A DNA stretch of 64,000 bases from Tautonia sociabilis (GTDB taxonomy: Bacteria > Planctomycetota > Planctomycetia > Isosphaerales > Isosphaeraceae). The notes under the pieces are model-generated. The model ran no database searches, was not told the origin of the DNA, and saw only the letters and a program-made list of their open reading frames with translations. The stretch spans positions 1 to 64,000 of the forward strand of contig NZ_RYZH01000027.1 in the NCBI RefSeq assembly GCF_003977685.1, in the 5' to 3' direction. Below, piece by piece: positions 32,606-41,280 of the stretch; positions within the stretch are counted from its first letter, which is position 1; every line of letters starts with the position of its first letter. The position numbers and the translations under genes were made by a program.

Positions 32606-33922
32606 GTGTACACCACGCTCTATCTGGACACTGCACGCTTCGGGAGGATGCGCTTTCGCGCCCGGCGGGCGGCGGCGGATCACGCCCGGCTCTGCTCCGA
32701 CGAGGGCGGCTCGCGTCGCGTCGAGGAGCTGCTGGTCGGCGGCCACGAACCCTGGCCCCGGGCGTTCCAACTCCGCTATCCCGGCCTCGCCGACTGGGGA
32801 GGGCTCGCATCGTTACGAAGCGACCTCCGGACCATGCTCGGTGCGCCGACCGAGGCGAACGTCCTCCTGGCCGCCCGCTCGGCGACGCTGATGCGGATCG
32901 GCGCACGCGCACTCGCGCGACGTTGCAGGAGGATCCTCCACACCGACCTCGAATGGGACAGTTACGTCGGCCTGCTCCACGAGGAGGCGGGGCAAGCGGG
33001 CCGCGAGGTGATCTCGCTGCCGGTCCGGCATCTCCTGGACGGGGGGACGATCGGCGCCGATGACATCGTGCGCCTCATCGCCGATGCGTGCCGGGCGCGA
33101 AGCTGCGAGGGGTTGTTCCTCACCGACATCAGCCACGACGGGATGCGGATCCCGGTCGCATCCATCGTCCGCGAGCTGGAGCGGGGTGGTGCCGAGCCGC
33201 TCCTCGTGGTCGACGGCTCGCAGGCCCTCGGGCAGGCACCCGTTCAGCTCGACGGCTGCGACCTGTATCTCGCCGGGGCCCAGAAGTGGCTCAGGGCGGG
33301 GCATCCGATCGGCATCGCCCTGGTCCCGCGGGAGAAGAGCCGGGCGCTCGTCGCCGGCGAGATCGCGAGGCTGGTGGACTCGAGGTCCGTCTCCGACCCG
33401 CTGCTCGACCTCGTCGATCAGATCGACAGCACGGCCTCTCACCCATACGGCGAGACGGCCGACCTGGGGGCGCTCTTCTGCCTCGCGGCGGCCGTCCGTG
33501 CGGAATGCGCCGAGCGGCGGAGCACGGACCAGCGATTCGCGCTCCGCAAGGCGAACGCGGCAAGGGTCCGCGAAATCGCCCGGCGGGTCGGCTGGGAGCC
33601 CTTCGTACCGTCATCGGCGCTCCTCACCGGGATCGTGCTGCTCCGTGCGGCCGATCCGGGAGTCCGTTCCTGGCCGGCCGAGCGGCTCCGCTCCGAGCTG
33701 CATCGCCGCGGACTCGCCGCGACGGCGTATGACGGTGGCGTGGTCCGCCTGTCGATGCCCGGCGAGCTCTGGGAGGACGAGGACCTCGAAGTGATGCGAT
33801 CGGTGCTCGCTGGCGTCGCCCGAGGAATGCCGGCCTCGGTGGCACGTCGCGCCGGTCACGCCGGACGACGGTCGACTCTCGAACCCGGAGGCCGCCTCGA
33901 GTGCGCACGCCGCGTTCAGTAG
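32606..33922 (+). CDS. Class V aminotransferase / cysteine desulfurase-like protein
   Basis: A 438-residue PLP-enzyme-like protein. The cofactor site is visible as LLVVDGSQALGQAPVQL (Asp for the pyridine nitrogen) and YLAGAQKWLRAGHPIG (Schiff-base Lys in the AQKW position), as in fold-type I class V enzymes. The N-terminus opens with TLYLDTARFG in place of the usual YLDNAAT. A GTG start at 32,606 follows GGGGAG. Pairing with a membrane protein of unknown function is unusual for this family. Its end overlaps the convergent gene by seven bases. Substrate unknown. Confidence 0.75.
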   Translation: MYTTLYLDTARFGRMRFRARRAAADHARLCSDEGGSRRVEELLVGGHEPWPRAFQLRYPGLADWGGLASLRSDLRTMLGAPTEANVLLAARSATLMRIGARALARRCRRILHTDLEWDSYVGLLHEEAGQAGREVISLPVRHLLDGGTIGADDIVRLIADACRARSCEGLFLTDISHDGMRIPVASIVRELERGGAEPLLVVDGSQALGQAPVQLDGCDLYLAGAQKWLRAGHPIGIALVPREKSRALVAGEIARLVDSRSVSDPLLDLVDQIDSTASHPYGETADLGALFCLAAAVRAECAERRSTDQRFALRKANAARVREIARRVGWEPFVPSSALLTGIVLLRAADPGVRSWPAERLRSELHRRGLAATAYDGGVVRLSMPGELWEDEDLEVMRSVLAGVARGMPASVARRAGHAGRRSTLEPGGRLECARRVQ

Positions 33923-34743
33923 GGCGCCTCGATCGGCTCGAACGCCATCGCGCCGAAGTCGTAGAGCTCGGCCTCCCCGACCATACCACCTCCCGCCAGG
34001 GTGGCGGCCATCAGCTTGCCGCCGGCCGCCCAGACCAGACGCTCCCCATCGAGATCCGCCCACTCCCAGTCCGGGCAGCGGATGCACCGGCCCGTCTCGA
34101 GATGAACCAGCTCGTGCTCATCCCAGTAGCATCCCTTGCCCTGCTGCGCCCCCAGCTCGGCATGGGCGATCTTCCGCAGGACCCAGCCGCTCCCCGCCGG
34201 CTTCTCGAAGATGTCTCGGTCCTTCCACTTCGCGACGTTCTCCCGCTGCACGAGCTTCCAGCCGTCGCGCAGGAGCCGTGGGTAATAGACCCCGAGGCAT
34301 TCCCCGCCGAAGTGCTGATCCGGTCGGTACTTCGCGTCGCGCCGGACTTCGACCGCGTCGCGGAGCACGGAATGACCGAACCCGTCGTTCAGCCAGTAGG
34401 TGTCCATTCCGGTGAATAGGCCGCCGCCGTGCCAGCAGTCGCCCTTGGGGAACAGCGCGACGGCCTTCAGGTACGGTGCCCGAGAGATCGCGGTCCAGGA
34501 GCCCTTGGCCTCGGAGTCCCAGCGGCCGTTCATCGCGAAGTAGATCAGGTGGGAGCCGTCGGGCGACAGGTCGCTACGCCGCTCGTAGATCCGGCCCTTG
34601 AGCCACTGTCCGAGGCGGAACTCATCCCGACGTCGGTCCCAGAGGATCGTGCACACGCGCTTCGACGGGCCGCGGCGGATGACGACCCCCACCGGTGCCC
34701 GGCGCGCCAGGAGCACGTGGACCCTCGGCCCGATCTCGGCCAT
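33916..34743 (-). CDS. Conserved hypothetical protein
   Basis: A 275-residue protein with repeated aromatic strands: VCTILWDRRRDEFRLGQWLK, DGSHLIYFAMNGRW, GWKLVQRENVAKWKDRDIF and WADLDGERLVWAAGGKLMAA. This suggests a beta-propeller-like or repeated-sheet fold. I recall similar proteins as conserved but uncharacterised. There is no signal peptide. It is seven bases downstream of the GNAT toxin gene and may be read from the same transcript. Confidence 0.7.
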   Translation of the reverse strand: MAEIGPRVHVLLARRAPVGVVIRRGPSKRVCTILWDRRRDEFRLGQWLKGRIYERRSDLSPDGSHLIYFAMNGRWDSEAKGSWTAISRAPYLKAVALFPKGDCWHGGGLFTGMDTYWLNDGFGHSVLRDAVEVRRDAKYRPDQHFGGECLGVYYPRLLRDGWKLVQRENVAKWKDRDIFEKPAGSGWVLRKIAHAELGAQQGKGCYWDEHELVHLETGRCIRCPDWEWADLDGERLVWAAGGKLMAATLAGGGMVGEAELYDFGAMAFEPIEAPY

Positions 34744-34749
34744 CGCAAT

Positions 34750-35265
34750 TCACCCCCCGCGAGGGCCGAAGGCCTGCTCGATGGTCGCCATCGGAAGATA
34801 GAGGTGACGCGGGTCGTCCTCCAACGGGACGAACCCGTACTTCGCGTAGAAGGCCGCGGCATCCTCGTCGATCGCATCCACCGCGACCGCGTGGATCGCG
34901 ATCTGCTCGGCGAGCGTCAGGCAGCGTGCGAGGGCGTCCGTCAGGAGCGCCGCGCCCAGGCCGCGGCCCTGCATCGAGCGATCGACGGCAAGCCTCGCCA
35001 GCAGGGCGACGGGGACGGGATGGCGCGGGAGCTTCCGTGAGGCCTCCGCCGGCAAGTTCTCGAACGTGACGGAGCCCGAGGCGAGGGTGTAGTACCCGAC
35101 GACTCGCTTGGTAACCGGGATCACCGCCACGTAGGTGCGTCCCAGGTTCCGCTTCTCGTACTGCGAGACCAGCTTGCGCAGGAAGTCGTCCAGCGGCGGC
35201 CGGCCGCAGTCTAACGCGGAGCGGTCGTGCGAGCGGTCGAGCCGCTCGATCGCCCAGTCAGCCAT
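34750..35265 (-). CDS. GNAT-family acetyltransferase toxin (TacT-like)
   Basis: A 171-residue GNAT protein. It has the acetyl-CoA motif LARLAVDRSMQGRGLGAALL, the upstream GYYTLASGSV strand, an N-terminal FDCG-like LDCGRPPLDDFL, and the C-terminal AAAFYAKYGFVPL. These features match TacT/AtaT-type toxins, which acetylate aminoacyl-tRNA and stop translation. It follows its antitoxin with an eight-base overlap, the standard arrangement. Assignment to the toxin group is by motif and context. Confidence 0.88.
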   Translation of the reverse strand: MADWAIERLDRSHDRSALDCGRPPLDDFLRKLVSQYEKRNLGRTYVAVIPVTKRVVGYYTLASGSVTFENLPAEASRKLPRHPVPVALLARLAVDRSMQGRGLGAALLTDALARCLTLAEQIAIHAVAVDAIDEDAAAFYAKYGFVPLEDDPRHLYLPMATIEQAFGPRGG

Positions 35266-35536
35266 GATGCTTCAGGTGCGTCGCGGCCGCCCGCCTGAGG
35301 GCCTCGTTCGGGGCCGGCGGGTTGTCGAGCAGCGTGAGGAAGCGGTCGCGGTCCCGGTCGGAGAGCGGCGCGGCCGACTCCTCGGCGAAGCGCAGCTCGT
35401 CCTCGGGGACGACGACGGCCTTGCGGATCCGCAGCTCCGTCTCGCTGACCTGCTCGACGATGACCGTCGCGTTGGCGAACGAGCGGGGGAGCGTCACCCG
35501 GCCCTTGGCGTCGGTGTTCCTGGTCTCGGTTTCCAT
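35258..35536 (-). CDS. AbrB-type antitoxin with TacA-like C-terminus
   Basis: A 92-residue protein. The first half, TDAKGRVTLPRSFANATVIV, then ELRIRKAVVVP, is a swapped-hairpin AbrB/MazE-type DNA-binding domain. The second half, LSDRDRDRFLTLLDNPPAPN, is the segment with which TacA antitoxins bind GNAT toxins. TacA normally carries a ribbon-helix-helix front end, so this is a domain exchange. ATG 35,536 follows GAGGAAGG. It precedes the toxin and probably represses the operon through the dyad at its promoter. Confidence 0.82.
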   Translation of the reverse strand: METETRNTDAKGRVTLPRSFANATVIVEQVSETELRIRKAVVVPEDELRFAEESAAPLSDRDRDRFLTLLDNPPAPNEALRRAAATHLKHHG

Positions 35537-35555
35537 GGTCCTTCCTCGACGTGAT

Positions 35556-35594
35556 GACAACTCGATTGTCTCACGCAGGCGGGAAAGTGGTCAA
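35556..35594 (-). promoter_or_regulatory. Promoter and operator of the GNAT toxin-antitoxin operon
   Basis: On the minus strand TTGACC (35,594-35,589) and GACAAT (35,570-35,565) are 18 bp apart. The dyad GACAA-CTCGA-TTGTC (35,556-35,570) overlaps the -10, where binding by the antitoxin would block transcription. A leader of about 20 bases leads to ATG 35,536. Confidence 0.55.
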
Positions 35595-35656
35595 GCGGGA
35601 CCGTCCCACCACGCCGAAAGCCGCTAAGATGGCGAATTCGCCCGGAAAACCCGACT

Positions 35657-35678
35657 CCCGATAAGAGCAGTTATCGGG
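35657..35678. other. Perfect hairpin in a long intergenic stretch
   Basis: CCCGATAA-GAGCAG-TTATCGGG has an eight-bp stem. It lies in the 35,595-36,224 stretch upstream of the toxin operon and the 36,225 gene. No T-run follows. The rest of the stretch has short frames without ribosome sites, and I see no gene in it. Confidence 0.45.
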
Positions 35679-36224
35679 CCTCTTGGGCTCGAATCGGCTG
35701 ATTTGGCTTTATAAGTCCCACTTCCGCCACGGCGCGAATAATCTCCGTAGTATTCACCCGCACACGAGCGAGGATCGAGTCCATGGGAGCCCTTTGCTGC
35801 AATCCCGCGCCGTCCAACGCCGCCACGGCGGCCGAGCCGAATGGAGACAACGCCTTCCGCCCGGAGAGCCCGCGGAGCCACAGCCCCACTCATCCGCATC
35901 GTCACGACCCTAACGAGCTCAGCGAGGCCCACCGGCGATGCCTCGCCCACGTCGATCGCCTGAGCTGGGCGCAGGTCGCAGGGTGTCCCGCGGGCGTCGC
36001 CGGGCTCCGCCTACCCCCGAGGCCTCTCGAATAGGAACAGCGTTCCTCGATCCACGTCGGGCGTCCGGCGGGATGACCGGGGGCGAGCCGCATCGGCGAA
36101 CTGACAACCGCTTGCCCGCGAACTGCCACCTGGGTTGGGCACAACAGATTAGAATCGCCAAACTCGGGTCATTGCGAATCAGCATCGTCATGCCCCCAAC
36201 CCTGTAGAGAAATAGACCGTGCGG

Positions 36225-36551
36225 ATGAATAATCCCTATCGCGCGCCGCTTTCATCGGCCGTGCATGTTGCGCCAGCGAGCGGCACCCAGCTCGGTGGGG
36301 GATCGAGCGAGGGCCAGCATGCGAGTGGAGGGCTGATGGGCTATCTCGGGCTGGTCGGCACGACGACGAGTCGTAAGCTGCTCGTCTGGACATGGCTGCT
36401 CTTCATCGCCGTGTTTGCCTTCACGAACTGGCTGTTCAACGATCATGGCTCGTCCACTCGCCCTGAGGACGGCCAGACGATCGGAGGCCTGTCCACCACG
36501 GGCGGATTGCTCCGCGATTACGCCCGGGGCGCGGAACCGGAACGAGACTGA
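36225..36551 (+). CDS. Small single-pass membrane protein
   Basis: A 108-residue protein starting MNNPYRAPLSSA, an N-terminal form often seen in planctomycete membrane proteins. One membrane helix near residues 52-72 (LLVWTWLLFIAVFAFTNWLF) is followed by a polar tail. GTG 36,219 in the same frame is an alternative start. It converges on the second RND gene. Function unknown. Confidence 0.55.
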   Translation: MNNPYRAPLSSAVHVAPASGTQLGGGSSEGQHASGGLMGYLGLVGTTTSRKLLVWTWLLFIAVFAFTNWLFNDHGSSTRPEDGQTIGGLSTTGGLLRDYARGAEPERD

Positions 36552-36636
36552 GGCGAATCGAAAGGCTGCCGCTGATGCCTCGGCTGCCATTCAGTCCGCA
36601 CCGGCTCGTGCCGGCCTACGCGCGGATACCGGCCGA

Positions 36637-39600
36637 TCAGTCGGTTGCGACTTCCTCCCTGTGGAACATGCGGTAGAGCGCCGGCAGGACGACGAGCGTC
36701 AGCAGCGTCGAGGAGAAGATGCCGCCGATGACCACGGTCGCCAGCGGCTTCTGGACCTCCGCCCCCGTGCCCGTGGAGAGGGCCATCGGGACGAAACCCA
36801 GGGCGGCGACGAGCGCCGTCATCAGTACCGGCCGCAGCCGGGTCACCGCGCCCGAGACGATGGCGCGCTCGAGAGGCATTCCTTCCCGCCGCAGCTGGTT
36901 GATGAACGTCACCATCACCAGGCCGTTCAGGACCGCCACGCCCGAGAGCGCGATGAAGCCGACCGCCGCGGAGATCGAGAAGGGCATGCCGCGGAGCCAG
37001 AGCGAGAGCACCCCCCCCGTCAGGGCGAGCGGCACGCCCGAGAAGACCAGCAACGCGTGCTTCACCGAGTTGAACGTGCTGAAGAGCAGCAGGAAGATCA
37101 GGAAGAAGCAGAGCGGGACGACGAGGCTCAATCGCTTCCTCGCCTGGATCAGGTTCTCGAACTGCCCGCCCCAGTCCAGCCAGGTGCCGGCCGGCATCCT
37201 CACCTCCTGGTCGATGCGCCGCTGCGCCTCTGCGACATAGGAGCCGATGTCGCGGCCCCGGACGTTGGCCTGGACCACCACCCGACGCTTGCCGTTCTCC
37301 CGGCTGATCTGGTTGGGCCCCTCGCTCATCTCGATCGCCGCGAGGGACCCGAGCGGCACATAGCTCGCCCCCGCCCGCACCGGCCGGCCCGCCGCGTTAT
37401 CTCCCGCCGGAGCCGGAACCTCCTCCCCGTGGGACGGGAGCGGGATCGGCAGATTCCTCAGGGCGTCGATGTCCCGCCGGATCTCATCGGGCAGGCGGAC
37501 CACCAGGTCGAAGCGGCGGTCGCCCTCGAACACCTGGCCCGCCTCCTTGCCGCCGATCGCCGCCGCCACCACGTCCTGCACGTCCGCGACGTTCAGCCCG
37601 ACACGCGCGATGGCCGCGCGGTCCACCCGCACGGTCATCACCGGCAGCCCCTCGGTCTGCTCCACCTTCACCGAGGTGCCGCCCTCCACCTCGCCCAGGA
37701 CCCGGGCGATCGCCTCCGCGGTCGGGACCATCTGGCCGAATTCGTCGCCGTAGACCTTCACCGCCACGTCGCTCCGCACCCCGGCGATCAGCTCGTTGAA
37801 CCGCATCTGGATGGGCTGCGTGAACTCGTAATTGTTGCCGGGGGCCGCCGAGAGGGCCTCCTCGATCCGCCCGATCAGCTCCGCCTTCGGCTCATCCGGC
37901 TCGGGCCACTCCTCCCGGGGCTTGAAGATGATGAAGGTGTCCGAGACGTTCGGCGGCATCGGGTCGGCCGCCATCTCCGCCGTCCCGGTCTTCGAGAAGA
38001 CGAACGCCACCTCGGGGAAGTCGGAGACGATCTCCTCGACGTGGAACTGCATCGCCGTCGACTCGGTGATCCCGGTGCTGGGGATGCGCATCGCATGCAT
38101 CGCGATGTCCTTCTCGTCGAGCGTCGGGATGAACTCCTGGCCCAGGACGAAGAACAGCAGGAGCGACGCGAGGAACCACCCGGCGCCGCCTGCCACCACG
38201 GCGCCGCGGTGCCGCATCGCCCAGCGCAGCAGCGGCGCATATCGCTCCTTGGCCCGGTGCACGAACCAGTTCTCCTCCTCCTTCACTCGCCCGGTGATGC
38301 CGATCGCCACCATCGCCGGGACGAAGGTCAGCGAGAGGACGAAGGCCGAGATCAGCGCGAAGATGACGGTCGCCGCCATCGGCTGGAACATCTTGCCCTC
38401 CACCCCGGTCAGCGCCAGCAGCGGGATGTAGACCGCGATGATGATCGCCTCGCCGAAGGCGGTGGCGCTCCGCACCTGCACGCTCGCCTGGAAGACCACC
38501 TCGAGCCGCTCCCGGAGCGTGAGCGTGCGGCCGAGGCGGTGCTGCTCCTCGGCCAGGCGCCGCAGGCAGTTCTCGACGATGATCACGGCGCCGTCGACGA
38601 TCAGGCCGAAGTCGATCGCGCCGAGGCTCATCAGGTTGCCGCTGATCTTCGTCCGCACCATGAACGTCGCGGTGAGCAGCATGGACAGCGGGATGGCCAG
38701 CGCCGTGATGAACGCCGCCCGGAAGTTCCCCAGCATCGCAAAGAGGATCACGATGACCAGGATGGCCCCTTCGGCCAGGTTGTTCCGCACGGTGCGAATC
38801 GTCGCGTCGACGAGCTTCATCCGGTTGAGCACCGTCTTGGCCCGGATGTCCGGCGGGAGGCTCTTGTTGACCTCAGCGAGCTTGGCGTCGACCGCCGCGG
38901 CCACGGTCCGGCTGTTGGCGCCGATGAGCATCAGCGCCGTGCCGACCACGACCTCCTCGCCGTTCTCGCTCGCCGAGCCGGTGCGGAGCTCCTTGCCGAT
39001 GCCCACGCTCGCCACGTCCCGCACATAGACCGGCACTCCGCCCCGCTCCGCGACGACGATGCTCTCGATCTGCTCGGGCTGCTCGATGCGGCCGGGGACG
39101 CGCACGAGGTACGCCTCGCCCTTGTGCTCGATGTAGCCGGCGCCGATGCTCTCGTTGTTCCGCTCGAGCGCCTCGATCACATCACCGAAGGTCAAACCGT
39201 AACTCATGAGCTTCATCGGATCGGGCTGCACATGGTACTGCTTCTCGTAGCCGCCGATGGCGTCGACCTCCGCAACGTCCTTCACGCCCTTCACCTGCGG
39301 CCGGATGATCCAGTCCTGCACCGTCCGCAGGTACGAGGCCCGTTCGAGCTCGGTCCGAAGCCGCAGCCCTTCCGGCGTGAGGTAGCTCCCGTCGCCCTGC
39401 CAGCCCGGTTGGCCATCGACCGCCTCGGCACCCTCACCTCGCGGGTGCTCGTACTCGACCACCCACATGTAGACCTCGCCCAGGCCGGTGGAAATCGGCC
39501 CCATGCGAGGCTCGGCCCGCGGAGGGAGGTTCTCCCGGGCGAGCCCGAGACGCTCCGCGACCTGCTGCCGCGCAAAGTAGATGTCGACGTCGTCGTCGAA

Positions 39601-39888
39601 GACGGCGGTCACTTGCGAGAAGCCGTTGCGGGAGAGCGAGCGGGTGTAGTCGAGCCCCGGGATGCCGGCCAGGGCCGTCTCGATCGGGAAGGTCACCTGC
39701 GTCTCGATCTCGAACGGCGAGAGCGCCGGGTACTCGGTGTTGATCTGCACCTGGTTGTTGGTGATGTCCGGGACGGCGTCGATGGGCAGCTGCTGCAGCG
39801 AATAGGCGCCGACCGATGCCGCCAGCACGGTGATCAGCACGACCAGCCAGCGGTGGTCGATGGAGAACTTCAGGATACGATCAAGCAT
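36637..39888 (-). CDS. czcA: Heavy-metal efflux RND permease (CzcA family), cluster 2
   Basis: A 1083-residue HME-RND pump. It has N-terminal LPIDAVPDITNNQVQ, TM4 DFGLIVDGAVIIVEN near residue 425 (the DFG...DG...VEN form of Co/Zn/Cd and Ni/Co exporters), and IALSGVAVLNGLVMV in TM10. The porter loop carries an insertion before the last quarter (around GEEVPAPAGDNAAGRPVRAG) and another near EHPRGEGAEAVDGQPG. It is last in a leftward operon with adaptor, outer-membrane factor and a small secreted protein; the adaptor is 33 bp upstream. Divalent metal export is likely. Confidence 0.93.
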   Translation of the reverse strand: MLDRILKFSIDHRWLVVLITVLAASVGAYSLQQLPIDAVPDITNNQVQINTEYPALSPFEIETQVTFPIETALAGIPGLDYTRSLSRNGFSQVTAVFDDDVDIYFARQQVAERLGLARENLPPRAEPRMGPISTGLGEVYMWVVEYEHPRGEGAEAVDGQPGWQGDGSYLTPEGLRLRTELERASYLRTVQDWIIRPQVKGVKDVAEVDAIGGYEKQYHVQPDPMKLMSYGLTFGDVIEALERNNESIGAGYIEHKGEAYLVRVPGRIEQPEQIESIVVAERGGVPVYVRDVASVGIGKELRTGSASENGEEVVVGTALMLIGANSRTVAAAVDAKLAEVNKSLPPDIRAKTVLNRMKLVDATIRTVRNNLAEGAILVIVILFAMLGNFRAAFITALAIPLSMLLTATFMVRTKISGNLMSLGAIDFGLIVDGAVIIVENCLRRLAEEQHRLGRTLTLRERLEVVFQASVQVRSATAFGEAIIIAVYIPLLALTGVEGKMFQPMAATVIFALISAFVLSLTFVPAMVAIGITGRVKEEENWFVHRAKERYAPLLRWAMRHRGAVVAGGAGWFLASLLLFFVLGQEFIPTLDEKDIAMHAMRIPSTGITESTAMQFHVEEIVSDFPEVAFVFSKTGTAEMAADPMPPNVSDTFIIFKPREEWPEPDEPKAELIGRIEEALSAAPGNNYEFTQPIQMRFNELIAGVRSDVAVKVYGDEFGQMVPTAEAIARVLGEVEGGTSVKVEQTEGLPVMTVRVDRAAIARVGLNVADVQDVVAAAIGGKEAGQVFEGDRRFDLVVRLPDEIRRDIDALRNLPIPLPSHGEEVPAPAGDNAAGRPVRAGASYVPLGSLAAIEMSEGPNQISRENGKRRVVVQANVRGRDIGSYVAEAQRRIDQEVRMPAGTWLDWGGQFENLIQARKRLSLVVPLCFFLIFLLLFSTFNSVKHALLVFSGVPLALTGGVLSLWLRGMPFSISAAVGFIALSGVAVLNGLVMVTFINQLRREGMPLERAIVSGAVTRLRPVLMTALVAALGFVPMALSTGTGAEVQKPLATVVIGGIFSSTLLTLVVLPALYRMFHREEVATD

Positions 39889-39921
39889 GGGCCTCCTGTG
39901 ACTCGTGGGCGAGCTGCGTGC

Positions 39922-41280
39922 TCAGTGTTCGTGCGCTGCGCCGGCCTTGCCCAGCTCGGCCTTGAGGATGAAGGTCCCCGCGGCGACGTAGCGCTCCCCC
40001 TCCTCGAGCCCGGAGAGCACCGGCACCATCCCGCCGACGGCCGGGCCGACGCGGACCGGGCGCTTCGCGAAGGTGTTCGCCTCGCCCTCGACGGGCACGA
40101 ACACCGCGGGCGAGCCTTCGACCGTCTGCACGGCCTCGCTCGGGACCGCGAGCACCTCCTCGGCCGCGCCGGCCGGGGGGAAGATCGTGGCCTCCGCGAA
40201 CATCTCCGGCTTGAGCCGTCCGCGAAGGTCCTTCACCTCGATGCGCACCTCCGCGGTACGGGTCGCACGGTCGAGCGCCGGGTCGATGACGGTGACCACA
40301 CCCTCATACGGCTCCCCGGGGGCCGCCGGGACCTTGACTCGGGCCGACGAGCCGACGACGACGTCCTTGAGGCGTCCCTCCGGCACGTCGGCCAGGACCC
40401 AGAGCGTGCCCGTATCGGCGATAATCAGGAGTGACTCGTGCTCGGGCCCAACCAGCTCGCCGAGCATCGCATGCCGCTTCACGACCGTCCCGCCAAGCGG
40501 CGAGCGGATCGGATAGCGCGAGGTCGTCTCGCCGGACTTGAGCAGGCCGGCGATCTGCGCGCTGTCGAAACCAAGCAGGCGGAGCTTGCTCTCGGCCGCC
40601 TGTGCCTCGGTCTCCGCCACCCGCAGCTCCACCTCCCGCTTCTGCACCTCGCCCAGGGCGATCCCCTGCGACCGCTCCAGCAGCGTCTTTGAGCGCTCGT
40701 ACGCGCTGCGCGCGGCATCGACGGCGGCGCGCCTCGATCGGAAGTCGTTCTGCGCCTCCCCGAACTGGGGGCTCTCCACGATCAGCACCACGTCCCCCGG
40801 CTGCACCCGATCGCCGAGCTGCACCTTCAGCTCCACGACCCGACCGGGGACGGGAGAGCCGACGTGGGCGAGCCGATCCCGGTCGTATGACACCCGGGCC
40901 GGTGCCGTGACCGAGTCGTTCAGCGCCTGTTTCCTGGCGACCTCCATTCGGAGGCCGTAGCGCTCGATCGCGGCCGGCGCCAGCGTCGCCTCGTCGATAT
41001 GCTCGGCGCCCTCGCCGTGGCCGTGTTCGCCGTGTTCGTGCTCATCCTCGCCCTCCTCGCCATGCCCATGCTCGTCCTCCCCACTCCCGTGGCCGTGCTC
41101 GTCGTGACCACTCTCTTCGCCGTGCTCATGCCCATGCTCATGCTCGTCCCCGCCGCTACGACCCTCGCCGCGGCAGCCGGCGACGAAGCCGGCCAGCAGC
41201 AGGAGGAGCAGGAGGGTCAGGATGCGGCCGGGCAGATGGTCAGCGGCCCTGGTGGTCTGCGATTGATCACCGGTTCTCAT
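39922..41280 (-). CDS. czcB: RND periplasmic adaptor (CzcB-like) with very His-rich N-terminus
   Basis: A 452-residue lipoprotein (lipobox AGFVAGC). Residues 45-95 are an alternating His/Glu/Gly/Asp stretch (for example EHEHGHEHGEESGHDEHGHG), one of the strongest metal-binding compositions in the window. The usual core follows: PAPAVSY-type start, coiled coil around AAVDAARSAYERSKTLLERS, lipoyl and barrel parts ending VGPAVGGMVPVLSGL. It overlaps the outer-membrane factor gene by four bases (ATGA). It links the pump at 36,637 to the outer-membrane factor and can scavenge periplasmic metal. Confidence 0.9.
   Translation of the reverse strand: MRTGDQSQTTRAADHLPGRILTLLLLLLLAGFVAGCRGEGRSGGDEHEHGHEHGEESGHDEHGHGSGEDEHGHGEEGEDEHEHGEHGHGEGAEHIDEATLAPAAIERYGLRMEVARKQALNDSVTAPARVSYDRDRLAHVGSPVPGRVVELKVQLGDRVQPGDVVLIVESPQFGEAQNDFRSRRAAVDAARSAYERSKTLLERSQGIALGEVQKREVELRVAETEAQAAESKLRLLGFDSAQIAGLLKSGETTSRYPIRSPLGGTVVKRHAMLGELVGPEHESLLIIADTGTLWVLADVPEGRLKDVVVGSSARVKVPAAPGEPYEGVVTVIDPALDRATRTAEVRIEVKDLRGRLKPEMFAEATIFPPAGAAEEVLAVPSEAVQTVEGSPAVFVPVEGEANTFAKRPVRVGPAVGGMVPVLSGLEEGERYVAAGTFILKAELGKAGAAHEH

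Noticed and set aside
35783-36034. Short frame in the gap before the small membrane protein
   Set aside because: Composition is repetitive His/Pro/Arg and there is no ribosome site.
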